From positions 3,174,621-3,238,620 of the forward strand of contig JAJEKV010000095.1 in the NCBI GenBank assembly GCA_021234155.1: DNA of 64,000 bases, written 5' to 3'. The stretch's first letter is position 1; every line of letters begins with the position of its first letter. This document shows, piece after piece, positions 25,701 through 38,049 of this stretch. The notes under the pieces were generated by a model. It was not told where the DNA came from, did not search any database, and saw only the letters and a program-made list of their open reading frames with translations. The DNA comes from Isoetes taiwanensis. Lineage: Eukaryota; Streptophyta; Lycopodiopsida; Isoetales; Isoetaceae. The position numbers and the translations under genes are program-made.

Positions 25701-28700
25701 CGGAGGATCCAACGGTCCGGATAGAGGCAGGGCTCGGGAGGGTGGTCATTAGCGTGCAGCCGGGGCTGCCCGGGAAAGGGCTGCCTGGGAACTTTTTGGA
25801 TCCAGCCTCACGGGGTGGGACTCTCCCCTCTTGTGAGGGATCACGCAAAGGTCCTGGCCTCGTTTGACTTGGGGAAGGGTGCCCATTTCGGTTGCCGCAG
25901 CGGGCTGCCCCGAGCCGTTCTAATGCTAACCCTTTGACCTAGACCTTCTCGAAAAATTCGAAAATTGGGCGTGTCTTTGGAGATGAATTAGGGATCCGCT
26001 GGCAAAAGCGAATTTATTTTTAGTGCAATGCATTAATTGCGAATTTCTGAATGTCTTGCCAGCGCAAAAGCCCCAGACTTCTACTTGCCACATCGGGGAG
26101 GAGGAAAGGCCCAAACTCCGCTCCGTCCCGGTTCCCCTTGCTCGTATTCTCGGCTGCTGCTTCTCGGCCAGGTCCCAATTGCAACGAGACCGGGGACTTC
26201 GGCCCCAAAGCGTAAACCCTTCTAGAGCACGGCAGCCCACGGGGTTTCGTTTGGAGGCCCTCTCCTTGTCGGTCGGTAGGGACCTTGCTTGGCGTGTCTT
26301 GAAGTGGAGTTGGGGTGTTGGCCTTGAGTAGCGGACCCTAAAATCCCTCGGGAGGCTGCTTGCCCCAAATTTCCCCTCTCCCAAGGCCACAGGGGCCGGA
26401 CCAGGCGACCTCAAGCTCTCAGGAATGTGATCTGACTCTGCCAATGGACTCGGAGCGTCGACATTGCCACAGGGACCAAGTTCGTGGCGGAAGACCACCC
26501 GAACTCCAAGAAGCGCCAAAGTAGCTCACTTCCATCACACTCGTAGTCAATTGGCCTAGGATGTGCATGCGGGGATCTTGTCGTGGGAGGTGAGTGTTTC
26601 CTTCTTCCCGCAAAACCCGGCCGTGTAACTTGCTCCCTAGGGTAATTTAGCCATTAGGACGATTTGGCGGGGGTCTATTTGCCATTCAAGGAGCATCCCG
26701 GTGCCGGCGACAAAGCGGTCACCCGGTTTCTACAAAGTAGACATCGGGGCGCCCGTGGTTTGACAAGTTCTCGGGCCGATCTGGAATCTTTTGGACCTTC
26801 GAAGAGGGGCCACGAGCGGAGGATCCAGCGGTCCCGGATAGAGGCAGGACTCAGGGAGGGTGGTCATTAAGCGTCATGCGACCGGGGGCTGCCGGGAAGG
26901 GCTGCCTCGGGAACTTTTTGGATCCGCCTCACGGGGTCAGGACTCTCCCCCCTCTTGTGAGGGATCCTGCAAAGGTCTGGCCTCGTTTGACTTGGGGAAG
27001 GGTGCCCGGCTCGGTGCCATCTGCAGCGGGCTGCGACCGTTCTAATGCTAACCCTTTGACCTAGACCTTCTCGAAAATTCGAAAATTGGGGCGTGTCTTT
27101 GGAGATGAATTAGGGATCGTGGCAAAAATTTATTTTATTTTGGGTGCAATGCATTAATTGCGAATTCTGAATGTCTTGCCGCTGCAAAAGCGCCCAGACT
27201 TCTACTTGCCACATCGGGGAGGAGGAAAGGCCCAAACTTCGCTCCGTCAGTTCCCCTTGCTCCGTATTCTCCAGCTGCCGCTTCGGCCAGTCCCAAGTGC
27301 AGACCGGGACTCGGCCTCCAAAGCGTAAACCCTTCTAGAGCACGGCAACCCACGGGGTTTACGTTTGAGCCCTCTCCATATCGATTTGGTAGGGACCTTG
27401 CCCGTGTCTTGAAGATGGAGTTGGGGTGTTGGCCTTGAGGGAGCTTGGACCCTAAAATCCCAGGAGGGCTGCTTGCCCCAAATTTCCTCTCCCCAAGGCC
27501 ACGGGGGCCGGTTGGAGGCGACCTCAGCTCTCGAATGTCCTTGTCGACTCTGCCAATGGACTCGGAGCGTCGACATTGCCACAGGGACCAAGTTCCGTGG
27601 CGAGGAAGACCACCCGAACTCCAAGAAGCGCCAAAGTAGCTCACTTCCATCACACTTTCGTAGTCAATTGGCCTAGGATGTGCATGCGGGATCTTGTCGT
27701 GGAGGCGTGAGTGTTTCCTTCTTTTCATAAAACCGGCCAGGTGTAACTTGCTCCCTAGGGTAATTTAAGCCATTCGAGACGATTTGGCGGGGTCTATTTT
27801 GCCATTAGAACATCCCCGGTGCCGAGCGACAAAGCAGTGCGGTTTCTACAAAGGCGGACATCCGGGGCGCCAGCGGTTTGACAAGTTCTCGGACCCGATG
27901 GAATCTTTTGGACCTTCGAAGAGGGCCCACGAGCGGAGGATCCAGCGGCCGGATAGGGAGCAGAGCTCGGGAGGGTGGTCATTAGCGTCTGCGACCGAGG
28001 GGGCTTGGCTGCCGGGAAGGGCTGCCTCGGGGAACTTTTGGATCCCGCCTCGGGGTGGGACTCTCCCCTCTTGTGAGGGATCCCCGCAAGGTCGGCCTCG
28101 TTTGACTTGGGGAAGGGTGCCGGCTCGGTTGCCACAGCGGGCTGCCCGGCCCGTTCTAATGCTAACCCTTTGACCTAGACCTTCTCAGAAAATTCCGAAA
28201 ATTGGGCCGTGTCTTTGGAGATGAATTAGGGATCCGTGGCAAAAACCGAATTTATTTTCGTGCAATGCATTAATTGCGAATTTACGAATGTCTTGCCAGC
28301 TGCCAAAGCCCCCGACTTCTACTTGCCACATCGGGAGGAGGAAGGCCCAAACTCCGCTCCGTCCGGTTCCCCTTGCTCGTATTCTCGGCTGCTGCTTCTC
28401 GGCCGGTCCCAAGTGCAGCAGACCCGGGACTCGGCCCCAAAACGTAAACCCTTCTAGAGCACGGCAGCCCACGGGGTTTACGTTTGGGAGGCACCCTCTC
28501 CTTGTCGGTCGGTAGGGACCTTTAGCGTGTCTTGAAGTGGAGTTGGGGTGTTGGCCTTGAGCCTTGGACCTAAAATCCCTCGGGCTGCTTGCCCCAAATT
28601 TCCTCTCCCCCAAGGCCACAGGGGCCGGGACGAGGCGACCTGGCTCTCGGGAATCGTGATCTGACTCTACGCCAATGGACTCGAAGCGTCGACATTGCCA

Positions 28701-31700
28701 CAGGGACCAAGTTCCGTGGCGAGAAGACCACCCAAACTCAAGAAGCGCCAAAGTAGCTCACTTCCATCACACTTTCGTAGTCAATTGGCCTAGGATGTGC
28801 ATGCGGGATCTTGTTGTGGTGGGCGTGAGTGTTTCCTTCTTTTTCGCCAAAAACCGGCCAGGTGTAACTTGCTCCCTAGGGTAATTTCGCCATTAGGACG
28901 ATTTGGCGGGGGTCTATTTGCCATTCGGAGCATCCCGGTGCGACGACAAAGCAGTCTGCGGTTTCTACAAGGCCGACATCGGGGCGCCAGCGGTTTTGAC
29001 AAGTTCTCGGGCCCGATCCGGAATCTTTTGGACCTTCGAAGAGGGGCCCACGAGCGGAGGATCAGCGGTCGGATAGGGGCCGGGGGCTCGGGAGGGTGGT
29101 CATTAAGCGTGCGACCGGGGGCATTTGCCGGGGAAGGCTGCCTGGGAACTTTTGGATCGCCTCACGGGGGTGGGACTCTCCCCTCTTGTGAGGGATCCGC
29201 AAGGTCGGCCTCGTTTGACTTGGGGAAGGGTGCGGCTCGGTGCATCGCAGCGGGCTGCCCGGCCGTTCTAATGCTAACCCTTTGACCTAGACCTTCTCAG
29301 AAAATTAGAAAATTGGGGCGTGTCTTTGGAGATGAATTAGGGATCGGCAAAAACGGAATTTATTTTACGTGCAATGCATTAATTGCGAATTCACGAATGT
29401 CTTGCCCTTTACCAAAAGCGCCCAGACTTCTACTTGCCACATCGGGGAGGAGGAAAGGCCCAAACTCCGCTCCGTCGGTTCCCCTTGCTCCGTATTCTCG
29501 GCCTGGCGCTTCTCGGCGGTCCCAAGTGCAGCGGACCGGGGACTCGGCCCCCAAAGCGTAAACCCTTCTAGAGCACGGCAGCCCACGGGGTTTCGTTTGG
29601 GAGGCCCCTCTCCATGTCATTTGGCGGGACCTTGCAGGTGTCTTGAAGTGGAGTTGGGGTGTTGGCGCCCGAGCCTTGGACCCTAAAATCCCTCGGGAGG
29701 TGCTTGCCCAAATTTCCTCTCCCCAAGGCCACAGGGGCCGGGGCCAGGCGACCTAAGCTCTCAGGAATCGATCGACTACGCCAATGGACTCGAGCGTCGA
29801 CATTGCCACAGGGACCAAGTTAGTGGCGGAAGACCACCCGAACTCCAAAAGCGCCAAAGTAGCTCACTTCCATCACACTCGTAGTCGATTGGCCTAGGAT
29901 GTGCATGCGGGGATCTTGTCGTGGAGGCGTGAGTGTTTCCTTCTTTTCGCAAAACCGGCCAGGTGTAACTTGCTCCCTAGGGTAATTTAGCCATTCGGAC
30001 GATTTGGCGAGGTCTATTGCCATTCGGGAGCATCCCGGTGCGAAACGACAAAGCAGTCATGCGGTTTCTACAAGGCGGAGACATCCGGGGCGCCAGCGGT
30101 TTGACAAGTTCTCGGGCCGATCTGGAATCTTTTGGACCTTCGAAGAGGGGCCTGAGCGGAGGATCAGCGGTGGGATAGGGGAGCAGGGCTCCGGGAGGTG
30201 GTCATTAGCGTCTGCGGCCGGGGGGCCCGGTGCCCGGGAAAGGGCTGCCTCGGGAACTTTTGGATCCAGCCTCACGGGGTGGGACTCTCCCCTCTTGTGA
30301 GGGATCCTGCAAGGTCTGGCCTCGTTTGACTTGGGGAAGGGTGCGGCTCGGTTGCCTACAGCGGGCTGCCCGGCCGTTCTAATGCTAACCCTTTGACCTA
30401 GACCTTCTCAGAAAATTCGAAAATTGGGGCGTGTCTTTGGAGATGAATTAGGGATCGCTGGCAAAACCGGAATTTATTTTCGTGCAATGCATTAATGCGA
30501 GAATTCACGAATGTCTTGCCCTTTGCAAAGCGCCCCAGACTTCTACTTGCCACGCCGGGAGGAGGAAAGGCCCAAACTCCGCTCCGTCGGTTCCCCTTGC
30601 TCGCGTATTATTCATTTCTTTGCTTCTCGGCGAGGTCCCAAGTGCAGCAGACGACGGGGACTCGACCCCCAAAGCGTAAACCCTTCTAGAGCACGGCAAC
30701 CCCCCGGGGTTTACGTTTGGGCTCCCTCTCCTTGTCGGTCGGTAGGGACCTTTTAGTGTCTTGAAGTGGAGTTGGGGTGTTGGCCTTGGTAGCGGACCCT
30801 AAAATCCCTCAGGAGGCTGCTTGCCCCAAATTTCCCTCTCCCCAAGGCCACAGGGGCCGGGCCAGGCGACCTCGGCTCTCAGGAATCGCGATCGACTCTG
30901 CCAATGGACTCGGAACATCGACATTGCCACGGGGACCAAGTTCGTGGGCGAAGACCACCGAACTCAAGAAGCCAAAGTAGCTCACTTCCATCACACTCGT
31001 AGTCAATTGGCTAGGATGTGCATGCGGGATCTTGTCGTGGGCGTGAGTGTTTCCTTCTTTCGCAGAAAACCGGTAGTGTAACTTGCTCCCTAGGGTAATT
31101 TTCGCCATTCGGACGATTTGGCGGGGTCTATTTGCCGATGGAAACATCCCGGTGCCCGAGCGACAAAAGCAGTCCGGTTTCTGCCGGAGGCATCGGGGGC
31201 CCAGCGGTTTGACAAGTTCTCGGACGATCTGGAATCTTTTGGACCTTCGAAGAGGGGCCTGAGCGGAGGATCAGCGGTCGGATAGGGGAGGCAGGGCTCG
31301 GGAGGTGGTCATTAGCGTCGCGACCAGGGGGCCAGCGGCCGCCGGGAAGGGCTGCCTCGGGAACTTTTGGATCCAGCCTCACGGGGTCAGGACTCTCCCC
31401 TCTTGTGAGGGATCCTGCAAAGGTCTGGCCTCGTTTGACTTGGGGAAGGGTGCCAGCTTCGGTTGCCTACCACAGCGGGCTGCCGGCCAGATTCTAATGC
31501 TAACCCTTTGACCCTAGACCTTCTCGAAAATTCCGAAAAATTGGGCCGTGTCTTTGGAGATGAATTAGGGATCGGTGGCAAAAATAGGAATTTATTTTCG
31601 TGCAATGCATTAATTGCGAATTCTGAATGTCTTGCCTTTACCAAAAGCCCCAGACTTCTACTTGCCACATCGGGAGGAGGAAAGGCCCAAACTCCGCTCC

Positions 31701-34022
31701 GTCGGTTCCCCTTGCTCGGTATTCTCGGCTGGCGCTTCTCGGCCCGGTCCCAAGTGCAGCAGACCGGGGACTTCGGCCCCCAAAGCGTAAACCCTTCTAG
31801 AGCACGGCAACCCACGGGGTTTCGTTTGAGGAGGCCCTCTCCTTGTCGGTCGGCCGGGACCTTGCGCCGTGTCTTGAAAGTGGAGTTGGGGTGTTGGCCG
31901 CCAGAGCGCGGACCCTAAAATCCCTCCGGGGCTGCTTGCCCCAAATTTCCTCTCCCAAGGCCACGGGGCGGGCCGGGCGACCTCGGCTCTCGGAATCGCG
32001 ATCGACTCGCCAATGGACTCAGAACATCGACATTGCCACGGGGACCAAGTTCGTGGCGAGGGAAGACCACCCGAACTCCAAGAAGCGCCAAAGTAGCTCA
32101 CTTCCATCACACTTTCGTAGTCAATTGGCCTAGGATGTGCATGCGGGATCTTGTCGTGGAGGGCGTGAGTGTTTCCTTCTTTCGCCAAAACCGGCCAGGT
32201 GTAACTTGCTCCCTAGGGTAATTTCGCCATTCCGGACGATTTGGCGGGGTCTATTTGCCATTAGAAGCATCCCGGTGCCCAACGACAAACAAGTCTGCGG
32301 TTTCTCTGAGGACATCGGGGGCCCGCGGTTTGACAAGTTCTCGGACGTCATCGGAATCTTTTGGACCTTCAGAAGAGGGGCCCGAGACGGAGGATCAGCG
32401 GTCCGGATAGGGGAACGGGGGCTCGGGGAGGGTGGTCATTAGCGTGCAGACCGGGGGGGCTGCCGAGGAAGGCTGCGCCTCGAGAACTTTTTGGATCAGC
32501 CTCACGGGGTGGGACTCTCCCCTCTTGTGAGGGATCCCCGCAAGGTCTGGCCTCGTTTGACTTGGGGAAGGGTGCCGGCTCGGTTGCCCTGCAGCGGGCT
32601 GCCCCGACCGGATTCTATGCTAACCCTTTGACCTAGACCTTCTCAGAAAATTCGAAAATTGGGCCGTGTCTTTGGAGATGAATTAGGGATCGGTGGCAAA
32701 AAGGAATTTATTTTAGGTGCAATGCATTAATTGCGAATTTCTGAATGTCTTGCCATCGCAAAAGCGCCCCAGGCTTCTACTTGCCACATCGGGGAGGAGG
32801 AAAGGCCCAAACTCCGCTCCGTCGGTTCCCCTTGCTCCGGTATTCTCCGACTCTTGCTTTCGGCCAGGTCCCAAGTGCAGCAGGACCGGGGACTCGGCCC
32901 CAAAAGCGTAAACCCTTCTAGAGCACGGCAGCCCACGGGGTTTCACGTTTGGAGAGCCCTCTCCTTGTCGGTCGTAGGGACCTTTAGGTGTCTTGAAGTG
33001 GAGTTGGGGTGTTGGCCTTGAGCTTGGACCCTAAAATCTCTCGGGAGGCTGCCCCAAATTTCCTCTCCCCAAGGCCACGAGGGGCCGGGCCAGGGCGACC
33101 TCGCTCTCGGGAATCGCGATCGACTCTCGCCAATGGACTCGAGAGCGTCGACATTGCCACAGGGACCAAGTTCGTGGCGAGGAAGACCACCCGAACTCCA
33201 AGAAAGCGCCAAAGTAGCTCACTTCCATCACACTTTCGTAGTCAATTGGCCTAGGATGTGCATGCGGGGATCTTGTCGTGGAGGCGTGAGTGTTTCCTTC
33301 TTTTCGCCAAAACCGGCCAGGTGTAACTTGCTCCCTAGGGTAATTTAAGCCATTCGGACGATTTGGCGGGGGTCTATTTGCCATTCAGGAGCATCCCGGT
33401 GCCGAGCGACAAAGCAGTCCCGGTTTCTACAAGGTAGACATCGGGGGCCCAGCGGTTTGACAAGTTCTCGGACCCGATCTGGAATCTTTTGGACCTTCGA
33501 AGGGGCCCGAGCGGAGGATCAGCGGTCGGATAGGGGCAGGGCTCGGGAGGGTGGTCATTAGCGTCGACGGGGAATTTGCCGGAAGGGCTGCCTCGGGAAC
33601 TTTTGGATCCGCCTCACGGGGTCGGACTCTCCCCTCTTGTGAGGGATCCCGCAAGGTCTGGCCTCGTTTGACTGGGGGAAGGGTGCCGGCTCGGTTGCCA
33701 CAGCGGGCTGCCCCGGCCGTTCTAATCTAACCCTTTGACCTAGACCTTCTCAGAAAATTCGAAAATTGGGCGTGTCTTTGGAGATGAATTAGGGATCGTG
33801 GCAAAAATCGGAATTTATTTTCGTGCAATGCATTAATTGCGAATTTCTGAATGTCTTGCCAGCGCCCCCGACTTCTACTTGCCACATCGGGGAGGAAAGG
33901 CCCAAACTCGCTCCGTCGGTTCCCCTTGCTCCGTATTCTCTCATTTGCTGCTTCTTGGCGAGTCCCAAGTGCAACGGACCGGGACTTCGCCCCCAAAGCG
34001 TAAACCCTTCTAGAGCACGGCA
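22737..34022. repeat. Satellite array inside the CACTA element, unit about 1.1 kb
   Basis: The landmark GCAATGCATTAATTGCGAAT occurs near 24918, 26026, 27146, 28263, 29371, 30484 (variant), 31601, 32719 and 33825, with a variant at 22883. Spacing after the first is 1106-1120 bp. Another landmark, TCTTGAAGTGGAGTTGGGG, keeps the same period. There are nine intervals plus a partial unit; the first interval is about 2.03 kb because it contains extra sub-repeats. The array begins near 22737 at GCTCGGTTGCC and stops abruptly at 34022. Units differ mainly by 1-3 base indels around CAG/CTG/CC contexts. No conserved open frame persists through all units on either strand, so coding is unlikely. Confidence 0.92.
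23060..24085. repeat. Expanded sub-repeats (about 305 bp) within the first satellite unit
   Basis: The segment from TAAACCCTTCTAGAGCACGGC through GAAGTGGAGTTGGGG recurs near 23070, 23375, 23680 and 23990 (about 305-310 bp apart). It is present once in each later 1.1-kb unit. This indicates a second, local amplification within the array. Confidence 0.85.
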
Positions 34023-34449
34023 ACAAATTAATTAGTGGCGGTCACATTCATATGGACTCATTATGGAGTGTGCGAAATTGAATATCTCGAACTTCGAAAT
34101 TCAAGGTGAGGCGTCGTTGAACCACGAAGGCGTGTCCAAAACCCTTAGCGATAATCTATGAAGAGGTCGCAACCATATATGAAGTTGTATGTGATCATGC
34201 GAGAGAATATGGCAAATCAAAGAAGCTCTTCTTGCGACTTTGCATGAATTTGTATGTTGGGCATGCCTTGTGTAGATTGTATGCGGAGAAGAGCAACTGG
34301 TGAGCCATATGTTTACCTTTACTCTGATCATGGTCGAAGTGATTGGCAAGCTTGATTTAGTATGAAAGTATGCAAGTGAAGCTCAATGGTGCACAAGTCC
34401 GGTTTATTAAAGTGGATAGATAAACAAGGATGGAGAGAAATATAAGTGG
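34023..34449. other. Spacer between satellite and Argonaute duplication
   Basis: AT-rich. No gene or repeat recognised, apart from a GCGTCGTTGAACCACGAAGGCG phrase near 34113 that resembles a degenerate CACTA subterminal motif. Confidence 0.4.
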
Positions 34450-34941
34450 ATAGATAAAGAAGGATAGATAAAATACATAAGTAATCATTGCCAACTAGTG
34501 CTCCATTATTATCGCTCCGGATGTGTTAGTTTCATTGGAAGCAATACCCAAGAATCATTGGCATCCGAGTTGCCTCCTCCCCATCTGTCATTTCCATTTG
34601 ATGCAATTCCCCAACTATCATTCTCACGATTCCTTGTTATACGTATCATTGTTACCAATAGCATCATGTTGATTTCCTCCCCATCGATATTCCACGAGTT
34701 TCAATGATGTTCAATGCTTTAAAATCTCGACTAAAAAGGGCCACGAGTTTATTCTATGCATTCTACCTCGGAAAAGATCTCTATCTTTGTGTAATGGTTT
34801 GATTCCTTTTATATGTAGTTTCTGAAGGAAGATGCAATGCATACTTATGCGGAGAGAGATGTTTTGCGAACCGTTTAACAAAGCTGTTTAAATCGGGGCG
34901 TTGGAGTTGTTAATCGGTGTATAGTTCCTCCCGTAATATAA

Positions 34942-35660
34942 ATGATCGATTACTTGGCGAATGTGGCTTTGAAAATTAATGCCAAGGTAACTCACTTGGT
35001 ACCCCATAATGGCTCCCTGTTCATTGAACGAAGACTTACTTTGGCTGTAGTGTGGAGGATATAATACGATGTTATCGATGGAATTTAAATTCCGTGGTCT
35101 TCCAAAGGTCTCAGGGGAGCCAACTATAATCTTTGGAATGGATGTGTCACATGGAGCCCCATTCTCGTCAAATTCACCATCAATTGCAATTGTAAGGATT
35201 GAAGCGTGTGTGCACTTGACATTTCAAATTTCAATTCATTACATTCCTATTTTAACTTGCGGCGATGGGCTCTGATTATTAGCGATATCGGTTTATCGCA
35301 TACGGGTCAAAACACAATCGAAAATGTGAAACTATGAATCGTTGTGCGAAGAACCTTACGGGGGCATGATTGCATAAGTAACATAAATAACTTTTTCAAT
35401 CGATATTGAAAGAATAATTAACTTTTGCTTGTGGGGAATTGTTGAAAGGGTTTTGCGGGCTCGGTAAGTATCGGAACAAAGCAGTTGCCTCCACTGACTT
35501 GTTGTATTCGAGGTTCCTACCCCTTATGGCTATGTATAGTTCTCTCCCAGCTTTCAGGTTCAATTTTAATAAATTTTATTGTATTGTGGACTTCAGGGAT
35601 GGTGTCAGCGAATCCCAGTTTGCAAGTGTTCTTAATGTAGGGTTGGCAGCAATACGAAAG
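34942..35660 (+). pseudogene. Argonaute PIWI-domain gene fragment, copy 1 (AGO4-clade-like)
   Basis: Exon-like pieces with GT...AG borders. 34942-34986 gives DYLANVALKINAK; 35115-35191 gives EPTIIFGMDVSHGAPFSSN then SPSIAI; 35262-35327 is a damaged copy of the next exon. 35430-35452 gives ELLKGFCG; 35558-35660 gives KFYCIVDFRDGVSESQF then ASVLNVGLAAIRK. These are consecutive PIWI segments. They include the first and second catalytic Asp (GMD and FRDG). GMDVSHG, rather than GADVTHP, is typical of the AGO4/6/9 clade that directs DNA methylation. N, PAZ and MID domains and the final catalytic His are absent, so it cannot be an active Argonaute. Retained introns indicate genomic-DNA capture. Confidence 0.83.
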
Positions 35661-36272
35661 GTGTGCAGATGTTGGTTTAAGAAATCGATTTTGAAATGTT
35701 TAATAAATTGATTTTTTGCAGGAGATGTTTAAAGGGCACGTCGTTTAACACAAAGACGTCGTTATAGATAAAGAAGGATAGATAAAGAAGGATAGATAAA
35801 ATACATAAGTAATCATTGCCAACTAGTGCTCCATTATTATCTGCTCCAGATGTGTTAGTTTCATTGGAAGCAATACCCCAAGAATCATTGGCATCTGAGT
35901 TGCCTCCTCCCCATCTGTCATTTCCATTTGATGCAATTCCCCAACTATCATTCTCACCTGATTCCTTGTTATCTGTATCATTGTTACCAATAGCATCATG
36001 TTGATTTCCTCCCCATCGATATTCACAGAGTTTCAATGATGTTCAATGCTTTAAAATCTCAGCTAAAGGGCCACGAGTTTATTCTATGCATTCTACCTCG
36101 AAAAGGCCTGATCTCTATCTTTGTGTAATGGTTTGATTCCTTTTATATGTAGTTTCTGAAGGAAGATGCAATGCATACTTATGCGAGAGATGTTTTTGGG
36201 GGCCGTTTAACAAAGCTGTTTTTGTCGGGCGTTGGAGTTGTTAATCCGTGTATAGTTCCTCCAGTAATATAA

Positions 36273-36996
36273 ATGATCGATTACTTGGCCGAATGTGGCT
36301 TTGAAAATTAATGCCAAGGTAACTCACTTGGTACCCCATAATGGCTCCCTGTTCATTGAACTGAAGACTTACTTTGGCCGTAGTGTGGAGGATATAATAC
36401 GATGTTATCGATGGAATTTCGTCATGGTCTTCCAAAGGTCTCGGGGAGCCAACTATAATCTTTGGAATGGATGTGTCACATGGAGCCCCATTCTCGTCAA
36501 ATTCACCATCAATTGCAATTGTAAGGATTGAAGCTGTGTGTGCACTTGACATTTCAAATTTCAATTCATTACATTCCTATTTTAACTTGCAGGCGATGGG
36601 CTCTACATTGGCCCAGCGATATCGGTTTGTCGCGCGGGTCAAAACACAATCAACGAAAATGTGAAACTATGAATGCGTTATGCGAAGAACCTTCGGGGGC
36701 ATGATTGCGTAAGTAACATAAATAACTTTTTTCAATCGATATTGAAAGGATAATTAACTTTTGCTTGTGGGGGGGAATTGTTGAAAGGGTTTTGCGGGCT
36801 CGGTAAGTATCGAACAAAGCGGTTGCCTCCACGACTTGTTGTATTCGAGGTTCCTACCCCTTATGGCTATGTATAGTTCTCTCCCGGCTTTCGGGTTCAA
36901 TTTTAATAAATTTTATTGTATTGTGGACTTGGGGATGGTGTCGGTGAATCCCGGTTTGCAAGTGTTCTTAATGTAGGGTTGGCGGCAATACGAAAG
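36273..36996 (+). pseudogene. Argonaute PIWI-domain gene fragment, copy 2 (AGO4-clade-like)
   Basis: Same exon set as copy 1. Here the third piece is clean: after TTTAACTTGCAG it reads AMGSTLAQRYRFVARVKTQ, matching the segment that follows PSIAAVVSS in AGO4-type proteins. The first exon piece has one inserted C. The FRDG exon is disrupted because the CAG sites of copy 1 read as GG or CGG here. No long open frame remains. Transcribed in either direction it could feed small-RNA production against the parent gene; that is inference. Confidence 0.83.
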
Positions 36997-37074
36997 GTGT
37001 GCGGATGTTGGTTTAAGAAATCGATTTTGAAATGTTTAATAAATTGATTTTTGCGGGGAGATGTTTAAAGGGCG

Positions 37075-37170
37075 CGTCGTTTAACACAAAGGCGTCGTTA
37101 TAGGCGTCGTTTAATGACTATGACGGGCGTCGTTAAAGCGACCTCACGGCGTCGTTCAGCGACGTCTGTA
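37075..37170 (+). repeat. Internal array of the CACTA subterminal motif
   Basis: Repeated GCGTCGTTnAnnGACG-type units just after the Argonaute duplication. A single unit also ends copy 1 near 35745-35765, so the motif was duplicated with the fragment. Confidence 0.65.
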
Positions 37171-37611
37171 ACTTTTATCGAAAGCGAGCCGGCTTTTCCG
37201 CGCCCTAGTTTTTGGTTCTAAGCTAGGTGGAGGGCGTTTTTTTGGCGATTTTTGGCGCGGATCATCCTTGCGGTCCTTTCCAAGCTTCAAGCAAGCATCC
37301 AAAGGTATTTCAATGGATCAATCAACTCTATTTTTGAATTAGGCTTGTTGTTTGATAGATTTAGGGCTTCTTGTTTTTTCTTGTTTGTTTTCAATCCATC
37401 CCATTTCTATCCTCCTCTTCTTTCCATCCTTGTTTTTCTTCAATCCATTTCGCCTCTTATTAGTATGAATCGAATCCTCCTCCTTCTTCTTCCAATGATC
37501 TTCCAATCATTGGTTTCTTCCTTCTAATCTTCCGTTCTTCCAATCTTCTATTCATTTTCTTCTTCTTCTTCTTCACCACTTTCTCATTCTATTCAATCTT
37601 TTTTTCCTATC

Positions 37612-37672
37612 TCCCTTTCTTCTTCTTCTTCTTCTTCTTCTTCTTCTTCTTCTTTTTCTTCTTCTTCCTCTT
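37612..37672. repeat. TTC microsatellite
   Basis: About 60 bp of nearly uninterrupted TTC/CTT trinucleotide repeat inside a longer pyrimidine-rich stretch that begins near 37480. Confidence 0.92.
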
Positions 37673-38049
37673 CTATTTTTTTTCCATGGAAGAAGGACGT
37701 CGTTGAAAGACGAGGCCCATTCTTCCTCTATTTTTTATTACAAGAAGGGGACGTCGTTGAAAGACGAGGCCCCTTCTTTTTATGTTCTTCCTTTTTTTTT
37801 TTATTTTCATTTTTTACATGTCAATATATAGTTCTTTTTAATTAACAATGTAAATAGTTTTAATGTTTTTTTTTTTTTTAATTTATTTCTTTATTTATGT
37901 AAGTTTTCTAATTATTGAATGCCTTTATTTTTTTGCATGTACACTAATAACAAAATCGTAAAGCTCTTGGAAATCGATTTTTCGATTTCGAAGACATTCT
38001 AGGTAAGAATTTGAGTTTGAGTAGGAGAATAAAATTTTAATGTTTTATT

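Larger units (their letters stand above)
34450..37095. repeat. Two-copy direct tandem duplication, unit about 1.33 kb
   Basis: Copy 1 (34450-35765) and copy 2 (35770-37095) align throughout with an offset of about 1328 bp. Both start near GATAGATAAAATACATAAG and end near CACAAAGACGTCGTTATAG or its GGCGTCG variant. Each contains the same Argonaute exon fragments. Differences cluster at CAG/CTG sites and switch sides between the two copies (see findings). Confidence 0.9.

Noticed and set aside
22737-34022. Many 60-190 codon open frames on both strands in the satellite array
   Set aside because: They are the same non-coding unit read in changing frames. No frame stays open across units and no start or domain is conserved.
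22737-34022. CRISPR-like or rDNA spacer array
   Set aside because: Unit length about 1.1 kb without short direct repeats and unique spacers, and no rRNA sequence adjacent.
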